A stretch of DNA of 64,000 nucleotides from positions 2,728,001-2,792,000 of the forward strand of contig NZ_AP031572.1 in NCBI RefSeq assembly GCF_040436315.1. Reading direction: 5' to 3'. The notes under the pieces were generated by a model. The model saw nothing but the letters and a program-made list of their open reading frames with translations. It ran no database searches and had not been told where the DNA came from. Shown one piece after another: positions 9,799 through 17,849 of this stretch. The stretch is from Synechocystis sp. LKSZ1 (lineage in GTDB: Bacteria; Cyanobacteriota; Cyanobacteriia; Cyanobacteriales; Microcystaceae). Position 1 is the first letter of the stretch; every line of letters starts with the position of its first letter. Both the position numbers and the translations under genes were made by a program.

Positions 9799-11124
9799 TT
9801 ATTCAAAACGGGTAAATCCTAAACAATACTTAACAGCCTGTTCCGTGGCCTTCTTTTGCGTCGGCTTGCTTGCTGCACTTTCCACGGCATCCCGTAAACC
9901 TCCGATAAATAAATTCAGATTTTGGGTTTTGGCTCCATTTGGTGCCGAGACATCAGTATGCCAGCCCTGCCACGTGGCCCGGTCAAGCGCTCGCTTTTTC
10001 AGGTCAATCGTCATGATTTCTCCTTTTTTTGGGGCAAACTTACTGCCGTCAAGGGTGAGGTTTAAGACAATCTTGCCTTGCTCATTCGTCACCTGATCAA
10101 TTTGTAGCGCCTGGTTGGAAACCGTAAAGTCCTGGGGACGGAGTTGCTCACTGCCTGCCAAGATGATACTGCTCTGGGAGGGGAGGGTGATTTGCAGCGG
10201 TTTGCTATCACAGGTTTGTTCCAAAAGAAGCCATTGTTCCTGTTGGTCGCGTCTCGGTTTTTGGCGGTTAATGGCCCCGGCTTGGTCAATGCAGGGATTA
10301 AGCTTATCTGGTATCTGGCTCCGGTCCATGGCGAGGGTATCGCTCCCATCTAAGGCAAAAGATGAGGCTCGAATGGCCTGATTAACATCCAGCGGTAATT
10401 TTTGAAACCGCTCAACCAAGGCATCCACTGCCCCACTCGGCCCCGTAATTAGGACATAAAAGGGACGACCTTGGCGGTCAATATTCTTGCCGGTGGTGTC
10501 GTAGCGCAGGGCCGCTTTTCCTGTATCGGCAAGGAAAATGGCACCGTTATATTGACTGCGGACTCCCACTAGCATGGCCTTGTAGCCTGGATTCTTCTTG
10601 AGGAGGTTACTGATTCGGCCCGACAACTGTCCCACTGCCGCATTATCCGGCTCCAAATCTGTGAGCAGAATCCGTAGCGTGTCCTGCTTGGGATTAGGGC
10701 CACTGATATCATAAATTTGCTCTAGAGTACTACTGACACAGGGAAAAGTCTGGTTATTAGCATTGGCTTCGCAGGCCGAGTAAAATTCAGGATTCCGGGC
10801 CTTCAAAAATTCCGTAGGAGATAATGCCTGCGTGTCCTGAACTTGGGCCCCCCGGCCAATACGCCAATAACGGGTTGGTACCGCTTTCCCCGACAATAGA
10901 GTACTAAGAGAATCAATGGTTTGGGCATAACGACTACCCCGTTGGTTCACATAGCCCAGCATGGAACCACTGCCATCGACCCCCAATTCCACTTGCACGT
11001 TTTCAAAAGGGTCTTGATTCGTTGGGCCAGAAGATTGCTCCACACAATTTAATCCTTGCCCACAGCCTGACAAAAGGAGTAGTAAGAGACCCGAGTAGAG
11101 GGAGCGTAGACTGAACAATCTCAT
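9799..11124 (-). CDS. VWA-domain lipoprotein
   Basis: First gene of the six-gene leftward operon (11124 to 2671). The 441-residue product has a lipoprotein signal with lipobox LLSGC (Cys21). A von Willebrand A-like domain begins with VELGVDGSGSM, giving the MIDAS motif D50-x-S52-x-S54, and a later metal-site aspartate is likely in LLTDLEPDN. The C-terminal part is beta-rich, and near the end there is GLRDAVESAASKPTQKKATEQAVKYCLGF. VWA domains bind protein partners through a divalent metal. Membrane attachment suggests it senses or scaffolds something in the periplasm. An imperfect 19-bp palindrome lies about 90 bp upstream of its start. Confidence 0.85.
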   Translation of the reverse strand: MRLFSLRSLYSGLLLLLLSGCGQGLNCVEQSSGPTNQDPFENVQVELGVDGSGSMLGYVNQRGSRYAQTIDSLSTLLSGKAVPTRYWRIGRGAQVQDTQALSPTEFLKARNPEFYSACEANANNQTFPCVSSTLEQIYDISGPNPKQDTLRILLTDLEPDNAAVGQLSGRISNLLKKNPGYKAMLVGVRSQYNGAIFLADTGKAALRYDTTGKNIDRQGRPFYVLITGPSGAVDALVERFQKLPLDVNQAIRASSFALDGSDTLAMDRSQIPDKLNPCIDQAGAINRQKPRRDQQEQWLLLEQTCDSKPLQITLPSQSSIILAGSEQLRPQDFTVSNQALQIDQVTNEQGKIVLNLTLDGSKFAPKKGEIMTIDLKKRALDRATWQGWHTDVSAPNGAKTQNLNLFIGGLRDAVESAASKPTQKKATEQAVKYCLGFTRFE

Positions 11125-11210
11125 ACGATTTCTTTCACCGACCCCTGTTGTTGTTAATCATCTTGTCCCTGCACTGTCAGAAAAAAAAACTCACCATTGA
11201 GCTAGTACAT

Positions 11211-11229
11211 TGACCAGACTGTCTAGTCA
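11211..11229. promoter_or_regulatory. 19-bp near-perfect inverted repeat upstream of the operon
   Basis: TGACCAGAC-T-GTCTAGTCA: the arms match at 8 of 9 positions. It lies in the 176-bp gap upstream of the VWA gene. A direct repeat TAGTACATT occurs at 11203-11211 and 11252-11260. This is a plausible operator for the six-gene operon; the regulator is unknown. Confidence 0.35.
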
Positions 11230-11300
11230 TCCTATCACTCCAAGCCAATGGTAGTACATTAAGATTTTGTTAAGCCATTAGGATATTGACAGCCATGGAT

Positions 11301-12332
11301 TTAATCTAGAGGCCCCCAATTATCATTAAGACGGGTCACCACCGCAGAGGCCTCATCATAACTATTGACAATGGCCCAAGTGTGATTGGTTTCCCAATTA
11401 ATTTCCTTGAGATAGGGCTGATTTGGCAGGACGGGATGATCCTTGCGGGAGCGGAGAACATCTTTATTGTGTTTGCTGTGAAACTTGGCGTAGATAGAGG
11501 TCTCCCAGGGCAGGCCCCGGTCCCAGGCCGGTAACACTAAACAGGTTCTAGCCGTGATGACATTGCAGGGAACCAGCATTGGCCCCTTATAAACCGCGTA
11601 GGCAATGGGCATACAGGTATTGATGATAATACTCACCGGTGGCCCATAGAGTAAATGTAATTGTTGTTGCCAGTGTTGAGTGGTCAGGGCCGCTTCTAAA
11701 CCGGCTTCTCCCACTGTTTTGAGAAGATTATTAAATTGCCGATACTCATCTCGTAGGGTTTGAATTTCCTCTTGCCACTTAAATTCTAGAGAGGCTTCTC
11801 CAAAACGAATCTGGCCTTTTTCCACCAATTGCCAGCGTTCATGGCGCTTCAGTAGATCCAGTTTGGCTGGTTTTTTGACCATAAATTCCTGTGGACTAAT
11901 ATCCGGAGTTTTCCCTTCTGCGTCAAATAGATTTTGTAAACTTTCCAGGGCCACTAACTTAACAAAGGCACCGGGCCTTGGGAATAAAAAATAGTTTTGC
12001 CGCAATTTTAAAACCCAATAATTCCCCTGGGGGTTACGGTCTAAAACCGGACGCTCGCCATCGTAATCCATCACCACCGCTACCCGTCGACAAGCTGGCT
12101 CTAGTACTTGTGGCAACTCCCCATAGACTTGAAGCAAACGACTCAGGGGCAAATCTAAGCGGGTTTCATTTTCCTCTTGAATCCAGCCCAGGCCCTGTAC
12201 AGGAACAGAGCGACAAGAATTTTGATTCTCCTCAAGAGCGCGAATTTTTTCTTCCAGAATACGAATTTCCTGAGTCAAATCACTAACATTTTTAATGAGA
12301 AGCTTAATAGTACTGGAGATGCTGTCACTCAT
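11301..12332 (-). CDS. Coiled-coil protein carrying the KPAKL domain
   Basis: A 343-residue protein without a signal peptide. An N-terminal coiled coil (about 7-38, with heptad leucines and isoleucines) is followed by a domain at about 85-178 containing GNYWVLKL, YFLFPRPG, VKKPAKLDLL and WQLVEKGQIRFG. The order and spacing match the C-terminal domain of the protein at 2671-3870. The remaining 160 residues include a second helical segment and a region with INTCMPIAYAVYKGPMLVPCN that I cannot assign. The gene is upstream of the VWA operon on the same strand, separated by 176 bp, so it may have its own promoter. It was probably acquired together with the cluster. Confidence 0.72.
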   Translation of the reverse strand: MSDSISSTIKLLIKNVSDLTQEIRILEEKIRALEENQNSCRSVPVQGLGWIQEENETRLDLPLSRLLQVYGELPQVLEPACRRVAVVMDYDGERPVLDRNPQGNYWVLKLRQNYFLFPRPGAFVKLVALESLQNLFDAEGKTPDISPQEFMVKKPAKLDLLKRHERWQLVEKGQIRFGEASLEFKWQEEIQTLRDEYRQFNNLLKTVGEAGLEAALTTQHWQQQLHLLYGPPVSIIINTCMPIAYAVYKGPMLVPCNVITARTCLVLPAWDRGLPWETSIYAKFHSKHNKDVLRSRKDHPVLPNQPYLKEINWETNHTWAIVNSYDEASAVVTRLNDNWGPLD

Positions 12333-12429
12333 TGAATCTTCCTTCTCACGGGGGTGAGCAACTCTTTATTTTCATGGCAGAGAGCCCACGATGACATCTT
12401 ATCTGACCACTGTCCAACCGGCCTAAGTC

Positions 12430-13284
12430 TTAAACATCATCGTCCTTCAGTAGTTGATAAATTCCCAAGCCGATTAATGGCACGATCAGAAGTAAAAAGG
12501 GGATCACAAACAATCCAGCCGAAAACGAACGGTGAGTCGGTGCCGGCGCACTATTCGGTGGTACTGGCGTTGGAGAAGTTACAGGGACGTCTGGGGGCTC
12601 CTGTCTCGTGCCTGAATTGTCCTGCGTTCCTCTAAACGCAAAAGTCTGAGAACTGCCGGTAAATCCTTGGCGAAAGGCCTGGGCTCGTTCCTCAGGCGTG
12701 CCGTGGTGGCCTTTATCCCAATAGTTGTGATCCCCTACAGCAAAGGTCAGTTTCAGGGCCTCCTCTACATCCCCCTCTTCCAAGAGATTTTTTTCTTGGG
12801 CATAGCGGGTAAACACCCCAGCAAACTCATCGGCTTTGAGTTCTCCTGCTTTTCCTTCAGGATGCTGATTCATCTGAGTTATGTAGGCATGGCCATACTC
12901 ATGGGCCAGTACCACATAGGCAGCGTAGTCCCCCAAGGCTTGATTGGCCGCATTCAGAAGTTTAAGCTCTAAATAAACGGTGTGATCCCCTGGGCAATAG
13001 GCCGGCGTTTCAATTGGGCCACAGGGACTAACCGCCGTTCCTTCATAAACAAAAACCCGCGGCGGCTGCACCGTTTCTCCCTGGGGTAAGGCGGCTAGAA
13101 ATTGGTTAAGCTGTTGCTCAACCTGCTTCAATGTTTGATAATTCCAGGCGCCCCAGGCAGGTAAGTTGGCAATACCAACCATTGCTGTAGCCAAGAGTAG
13201 GGAGAATCCTGGGGAAATTACGTTTGACCAACGACCAAAGCCCCTGAGGGAAACAGACCTAGGTGAATATCGAGCCTTCATCAC
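12430..13284 (-). CDS. Secreted or membrane-anchored neutral zinc metallopeptidase
   Basis: The 284-residue protein has a signal/anchor segment at about 25-45. A peptidase domain of the YpfJ/neutral zinc metallopeptidase type carries the zinc-binding motif HEYGH (His128, Glu129, His132). The downstream GELKADEFAG (Glu148 and Asp152 region) supplies the third ligand, and the family-typical HGTPEERAQAFRQGF follows. A proline-rich linker leads to a single C-terminal membrane helix (about 257-277) and an acidic tail. It is 97 bp upstream of the KPAKL gene on the same strand and diverges from the ZorA-like gene. It could process envelope components of the cluster, or be an ordinary housekeeping gene beside it. 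Confidence 0.82.
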   Translation of the reverse strand: MMKARYSPRSVSLRGFGRWSNVISPGFSLLLATAMVGIANLPAWGAWNYQTLKQVEQQLNQFLAALPQGETVQPPRVFVYEGTAVSPCGPIETPAYCPGDHTVYLELKLLNAANQALGDYAAYVVLAHEYGHAYITQMNQHPEGKAGELKADEFAGVFTRYAQEKNLLEEGDVEEALKLTFAVGDHNYWDKGHHGTPEERAQAFRQGFTGSSQTFAFRGTQDNSGTRQEPPDVPVTSPTPVPPNSAPAPTHRSFSAGLFVIPFLLLIVPLIGLGIYQLLKDDDV

Positions 13285-13440
13285 ACTACCCTAAAGGAAC
13301 AGGAACACTAAAATAATCTGTCATTTGCACTATAGTCATTGGCTCAATCAATTAGAATGTGATATCTTTAAAAAACGTAGATAAAATTATTGCCTAAACT
13401 AAACCTCCTCTAGAAAAAAAGTATTCCTATTATAAGCAAA

Positions 13441-13454
13441 CGTATAGTTATACG
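13441..13454. promoter_or_regulatory. Palindrome overlapping the ribosome-binding position of the ZorA-like gene
   Basis: CGTATA-GT-TATACG lies 6-19 bp before the ATG at 13461, where a Shine-Dalgarno sequence would be expected. No clear purine-rich ribosome-binding site is seen there. A bound repressor or a small hairpin at this place could control translation. Confidence 0.3.
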
Positions 13455-13460
13455 ATAATC

Positions 13461-15515
13461 ATGGCAGATTTCTTCAGATTATTCACTCCATATATTACCT
13501 ATTTTTCTCTGATCTTTATTGTAATACCCAGCGTCATAGCGATAATATGTCGCATTGCTATTTACAAAGACTTACAAAAAACCATTGCTTATATCAAGCA
13601 GCCCAGTGAAGATAAAGCTCGGGTAATCCAAGAGAAATTTAATATCGCTAGTCAAAAATCAGATAAACTTAACGCTGGCGCAATCCTAGAAGAATTTTAC
13701 CATGAACACAAATTCAAAGTGTTATGGTTTAAGCTTCAGTGTGAACCCTGGAACTATTTTACCCAGTCTTTACCTAATTTGCTGATTGCTTTCGGACTTC
13801 TAGGAACTTTTTTAGGCATCACTCTAAACCTAAAGGACATTAGTGGAATCATCAACCAAAATGGAGGTGAAGCCAGTGTTATTGTTAGTAATCTTCAAGG
13901 GCCATTGCAAAGTATGGGGATTGCTTTTCTGAGTAGTTTAATAGCTATTGTTTTTAGCTCAATTATAACCATTGTAAATTTTATATTTAATGTTGATTTA
14001 GCTCGAAACGAACTTTTTGCAAGACTCGAAAATATTTTAGACAATGATCATAGACGAGAAGAAAATAGCAGAAATAGAAATATAAATTTATTTGTTGATG
14101 CTCTCAAGCCAATGTTAAAACATGTGCTGCATGAGATTGTCTTTGATCAAGTATCTCATCCGGGGAGATCTGGTTCAGCGGTAGAAAATAATCAACCTAA
14201 AACGCTGGAAGCAATACTAGTTTCTTGGAGTAGAAGCTTCAATCATTCAATTAATTCGTTTGAACATCAAATGAAGATTTTTGAAGAAAATGTAAGCTCG
14301 ATCAAGGAATTATTCCCAATCCTGGAAAGCTCTGCTGAAAGCTTTAAGTATTCATCTACGGATATTCAAAGGGCTGTTAATGGAATGCAACAGCACCAGA
14401 ATAATTTATGGGAATGGAGAAATCAGTTAGCGGATACTCATGAAGAATTTGCCAAAACAACCAAGATTCTAGGGAGTAATATAAAATCCCTAATAGAAAA
14501 CAATAAAAAGGCAACAGATTTGGCAGAAAGTGTTTATGAGCAAATGCAGTTATCCGCTCGTCAGCTCCAAGATAGCTCTCTAGGTTTTATAGAAGCATCA
14601 GAAATCATTAAAAGTAGCGATTTTGCCAGCAAATTGCTAGAAGCTTCATTCTTGCTAGATAATACACAAAAACAATTTGCTCAATCTTCTGCTTTTCTCC
14701 TCAACTCCACTCAGTCCATCGCCGGACTTCTTCAAGACTTTCAATCAGCGATCAATCAAGTTACTTCTCTGGGAGAGAATATTAAGTTGCTTAACCAGAG
14801 ATCCGAAAGCTTACTCACTGTCAATCAGGAAAAAATGGCAGAGGTAAGCAAGGATTTTCAGTCAATTCATTCTAGTATTGAAGGCGTAAGCCTCTCTCTT
14901 CAAAAATATCAACAGAGCTATCTTGTTAGCCTCCAGAAATTAGTTAACTATCTCCACCTAAACGTGGTTCAAAAACTAGGGGAAAATTCAATCAATCTCC
15001 AACAAATTACCGATGCCATTCGAGACTATTCCTCTTCACTTGAAAATATCAGACAGGATTTACAGGCATCGACAGAGAATATTGTACAAATTGATAACCA
15101 TTCAAGTCAGAAGCTAAAAGCTCTTGAAATTCTAGGACAAGAAGTTAGCGCTCTAAACCAGCAATCCAGTCAATGGCTTACGTCTAGTCAACAACAATTA
15201 TCCATCGAAAATCAAGAACTAGGTCAAATCAAAGCCGAGTTATCTAAGCTGGTTTTAACCCTTCAGCAATACCAGCAAGCTTTAAATATCAAGCCTGAAA
15301 TCAATATGCTGACTAAAAGCCTAGTAGAAACAATTCAACAGTCTCTCAATACAAATTCTGTTAGTTTAGAAGAGCTAGCAATCAAAGAAACAGGCAAAAA
15401 TAGAGAAGAAATAGTTAGACTTTATCAAAGCATCAATCAAGGTTTTGGCAACTTAAGAGAGATCAACCTCAAACTCAATGAACTAATTAATGCCATTAAT
15501 CAGAAAAAAATCTAA
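13461..15515 (+). CDS. ZorA-like MotA/TolQ-superfamily motor protein with long coiled-coil tail
   Basis: The 684-residue protein has three membrane helices (about 10-35, 105-125, 150-178). The segment around the second, NLLIAFGLLGTFLGITLNLKDI, matches the pore helix of the MotA/ExbB/TolQ superfamily, especially ZorA. From about 185 to the end it is a long coiled-coil-rich tail, as in ZorA, where the tail projects into the cytoplasm. With the MotB/ZorB-like protein it should form a 5:2 ion-driven rotary complex, by analogy with Zorya. No ZorC, ZorD or ZorE is nearby; instead the tubulin-like cluster lies on the other strand. The gene is AT-rich relative to its neighbours, suggesting transfer. 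The 37-bp gap to the next gene indicates an operon. Confidence 0.8.
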   Translation: MADFFRLFTPYITYFSLIFIVIPSVIAIICRIAIYKDLQKTIAYIKQPSEDKARVIQEKFNIASQKSDKLNAGAILEEFYHEHKFKVLWFKLQCEPWNYFTQSLPNLLIAFGLLGTFLGITLNLKDISGIINQNGGEASVIVSNLQGPLQSMGIAFLSSLIAIVFSSIITIVNFIFNVDLARNELFARLENILDNDHRREENSRNRNINLFVDALKPMLKHVLHEIVFDQVSHPGRSGSAVENNQPKTLEAILVSWSRSFNHSINSFEHQMKIFEENVSSIKELFPILESSAESFKYSSTDIQRAVNGMQQHQNNLWEWRNQLADTHEEFAKTTKILGSNIKSLIENNKKATDLAESVYEQMQLSARQLQDSSLGFIEASEIIKSSDFASKLLEASFLLDNTQKQFAQSSAFLLNSTQSIAGLLQDFQSAINQVTSLGENIKLLNQRSESLLTVNQEKMAEVSKDFQSIHSSIEGVSLSLQKYQQSYLVSLQKLVNYLHLNVVQKLGENSINLQQITDAIRDYSSSLENIRQDLQASTENIVQIDNHSSQKLKALEILGQEVSALNQQSSQWLTSSQQQLSIENQELGQIKAELSKLVLTLQQYQQALNIKPEINMLTKSLVETIQQSLNTNSVSLEELAIKETGKNREEIVRLYQSINQGFGNLREINLKLNELINAINQKKI

Positions 15516-15552
15516 GTAGTATTTAGCATTCATTAGCGATCTTTTTTTATTT

Positions 15553-16179
15553 ATGCCTCAAAGCTACCGCCATCAGAAAAAAATAGATTCTTTAAATATA
15601 TATCCTGCATTTACTGATTTAATGTCCAATGCTTTTATGATTTTAAGTCTATTTTTGTTGTTGGCATTATTTCAAGCAACCGACTTGAATCGTAAACTAC
15701 AAAGTGCATCCCCCATTGTAATTGATGAAAAATCAGGCAATTTTAAGTTTCCCTCTGGCAGTGCTGAGCTAACTCTACCGCTCAAGCTTTATATTACCAA
15801 ACAAGTGATTCCTGCTATTGAACAAGTTGTCAAAGAAAAACAGGGAGCCATTGAATTTGTACAAGTTATCGGTCACACCGATGGACAAGAAAATAACATG
15901 GCTAGTAATTTAGATCAAAGACTAGAGACTGTTGCCGCTGGACAAGCTACCGTTAAAGTACTGACGCCTGGTTCTAATACGGATCTCGGTTTAATGCGGG
16001 CCTTAGCTGTAATTCAGGAAATCCGTAAAACGGGACGATTTCGGAAAATAGAGTTCAAAGCTTATTCAGCGGGGCAACTTTACGATGCTTCAGGGAACTT
16101 AGCCTCAATCAATCGCAAACCGGATGAAAGTAGGAGACGTATTGAAATTCGTTTTATCCCTCCCGGTAAAAAGCAATAA
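15553..16179 (+). CDS. ZorB-like MotB/OmpA-domain motor protein
   Basis: The 208-residue protein has one membrane helix at about 18-40, headed by PAFTDLMSN. Its Asp22 is in the position of the ion-carrying aspartate of MotB and ZorB. A periplasmic OmpA-like peptidoglycan-binding domain follows: FKFPSGSAEL, VIGHTDG (107-111), NTDLGLMRALAV (142-153) and DESRRRIEIRF (191-201). This order is typical of ZorB and MotB C-terminal domains. It anchors the motor to the cell wall. It is translated just after the ZorA-like gene. The T-rich gap before it shows no obvious ribosome-binding site. Confidence 0.83.
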   Translation: MPQSYRHQKKIDSLNIYPAFTDLMSNAFMILSLFLLLALFQATDLNRKLQSASPIVIDEKSGNFKFPSGSAELTLPLKLYITKQVIPAIEQVVKEKQGAIEFVQVIGHTDGQENNMASNLDQRLETVAAGQATVKVLTPGSNTDLGLMRALAVIQEIRKTGRFRKIEFKAYSAGQLYDASGNLASINRKPDESRRRIEIRFIPPGKKQ

Positions 16180-16236
16180 CACCCAGACTTTACCCCCAGT
16201 CCTCAATGAGTGATAGAGACTCCAACGTTACGGAAG

Positions 16237-16836
16237 CTAGCTCTCCTTAATGTCCTTCAAAACAACGGAGCCTTGGCGGAGGACCTGCCAGTCTGGGGCC
16301 AACCACTGAATCACAGTAGAGGGTTGGCCGGAGGCCCCAGCTTGTACTGATAAATCTTCTGCCAGCGTCAAAACCGTGGGAAAGGCCTCGGCAATGGCTG
16401 TCATCATTATCAAGGGGGGAGAACCCGATAAGTTTGCACTAGTAGTTGCCAGCGGGCCCGTTTGAGCCAAGATCTCTAGGGCCTGGGGATGCTGAGGAAT
16501 CCGGACTCCTAAGCTGCCATCCTGGCGAGGATTGAGATCAGGGGAGACAAGGGAAGATGCGGGAAGAACTAAGGTTAGGGCCCCCGGCCAATACTGGGCC
16601 ATTACTGTCTGCCATTGTTGGCGTTCTGCTTCAGTTCCTGCAAGATAAGGTAAAAGATCCGCTATATCAGCGGCCATCAGGATCAAGGGCTTGTCCAAAC
16701 TCCGTTGTTTGAGCTGATAGATAGCTTGGGTCTGATGGGGAAGAACCGCAAGCGCCGGAACAGTATCGGTGGGAAAACTCACCACTTGGCCCTTCCGGGC
16801 CGCTTCAATCAGGGTAGAGGCAGTAACAAGGGGCAT
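16237..16836 (-). CDS. tsaC: Threonylcarbamoyl-AMP synthase (Sua5/YrdC family)
   Basis: Makes threonylcarbamoyl-AMP from threonine, bicarbonate and ATP for the universal t6A37 modification of tRNAs. The 199-residue protein shows the YrdC fold signatures GQVVSFPTDTVPALAV near the N-terminus, YQLKQRSLDKPLILM, YWPGALTLVLP, GVRIPQHP and TTSANLSG. The ATG at 16836 is preferred over the upstream TTG (16845) because it gives the usual family start. It follows prmC by 9 bp on the same strand; the pair is a common translation-related arrangement. Confidence 0.93.
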   Translation of the reverse strand: MPLVTASTLIEAARKGQVVSFPTDTVPALAVLPHQTQAIYQLKQRSLDKPLILMAADIADLLPYLAGTEAERQQWQTVMAQYWPGALTLVLPASSLVSPDLNPRQDGSLGVRIPQHPQALEILAQTGPLATTSANLSGSPPLIMMTAIAEAFPTVLTLAEDLSVQAGASGQPSTVIQWLAPDWQVLRQGSVVLKDIKES

Positions 16837-16845
16837 AGGCGACAA

Positions 16846-17745
16846 TTAACAACGATAGGCCAAAACAAAGCGCTCAATTCCTGCTAAATCCCGTCGGATC
16901 TGAATAGAGTGATAACATCCCTGCTCTTCCAAACGGGCCTGAATCAGGGGGGCCTGACCGGCCATTAATTCTACTAGCCAGAGGCCACCGGCTTGGAGAT
17001 AGTCGGGCGCAGTATCCACCAATTGATTCAGACAATCCAGACCATCCAGGCCTCCATCGAGAGCCGCAATGGGTTCATGGCGGGCTACTTCTGGCTGGAG
17101 TTGGGGGATCTCTTGACGAGGGATATAGGGAGGATTCGACACCATCCCAGCAAACTGGCCCCGGAGCTGGGCCAAGGGCTCCCACCAAGAGCCTTGTAAA
17201 AACTGGATTTGTTCGCTCAATCCCCAGTCTTGACTATTTTGCTGAGCAACGGCCAGGGCCTCAGGACTCTTGTCAACAGCATACAGGGGGGCCTGGGGTA
17301 ACAAATCGGCTAGGCTCAGAGCAATGGCCCCGCTACCTGTTCCCAGGTCAACCCAGTTACCTCTGGCCAGGGCCTGGTTTTCGGGCCGTTCCAGTTGTTC
17401 CTGTACAATATCAATCAATAATTCCGTTTCTGGTCGAGGGATCAACACAGCAGGGGAAACCCGGAGCCAAAACTGTCGCCAGGGGGCTTTCCCCAGTAGA
17501 TACTGCACCGGATAACGGTTCTGGAGGCGACGTTGCCAGAGGGCCTTTAGCGCATCTAGGTTATGGTTAGCCGGAATAGCGGTCTGGGTAGTAAAGGTTT
17601 CCAGGTGCAGGGCCAGGCGGTCTAAGCCGGTGCAATGCTGGAGCAACCAATCCAATTCCTTGGGGTCAAGGCCCTGGTCTTGGGCTTGTTGTTGGGCCAT
17701 CCGTCGCCATTGGGCCAAGGCCTGGCCATCGATCCATTCGGTCAC
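16846..17745 (-). CDS. prmC: Release factor glutamine methyltransferase
   Basis: Methylates the GGQ glutamine of peptide-chain release factors using S-adenosylmethionine. Family signatures are present: an N-terminal helical domain, RYPVQYLLG, LIPRPETELLID, the SAM loop DLGTGSGAIALSLA and the catalytic NPPYIPRQE. The longest frame starts at an ATG at 17814, but that codon lies inside the clpC terminator hairpin. The GTG at 17745 (VTEWIDGQALAQW) fits the family N-terminus and gives 299 residues. No strong ribosome-binding site is visible before it. Confidence 0.92.
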   Translation of the reverse strand: MTEWIDGQALAQWRRMAQQQAQDQGLDPKELDWLLQHCTGLDRLALHLETFTTQTAIPANHNLDALKALWQRRLQNRYPVQYLLGKAPWRQFWLRVSPAVLIPRPETELLIDIVQEQLERPENQALARGNWVDLGTGSGAIALSLADLLPQAPLYAVDKSPEALAVAQQNSQDWGLSEQIQFLQGSWWEPLAQLRGQFAGMVSNPPYIPRQEIPQLQPEVARHEPIAALDGGLDGLDCLNQLVDTAPDYLQAGGLWLVELMAGQAPLIQARLEEQGCYHSIQIRRDLAGIERFVLAYRC

Positions 17746-17787
17746 GGTAGGAATGCGAGATAGGAGGAATAAGACGACAAAAGTAAA

Positions 17788-17816
17788 GGGTGGAGGGCCG
17801 ACAGGGCCCTCCACCC
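17788..17816 (-). terminator. clpC transcription terminator
   Basis: A perfect 12-bp stem, GGGTGGAGGGCC with GGCCCTCCACCC, around a 5-base loop. On the minus strand it lies 34 bp after the clpC stop and is followed by a T-rich run (TTTACTTTTGTC). It is typical of a factor-independent terminator. Confidence 0.85.
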
Positions 17817-17849
17817 GAGGATCAGGATACTATCCTTACCAATCGCTGA

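Noticed and set aside
13461-16179. A complete Zorya defence system
   Set aside because: Only ZorA- and ZorB-like genes are present. No ZorC, ZorD (helicase) or ZorE (HNH nuclease) gene lies within reach; downstream are tsaC and prmC.
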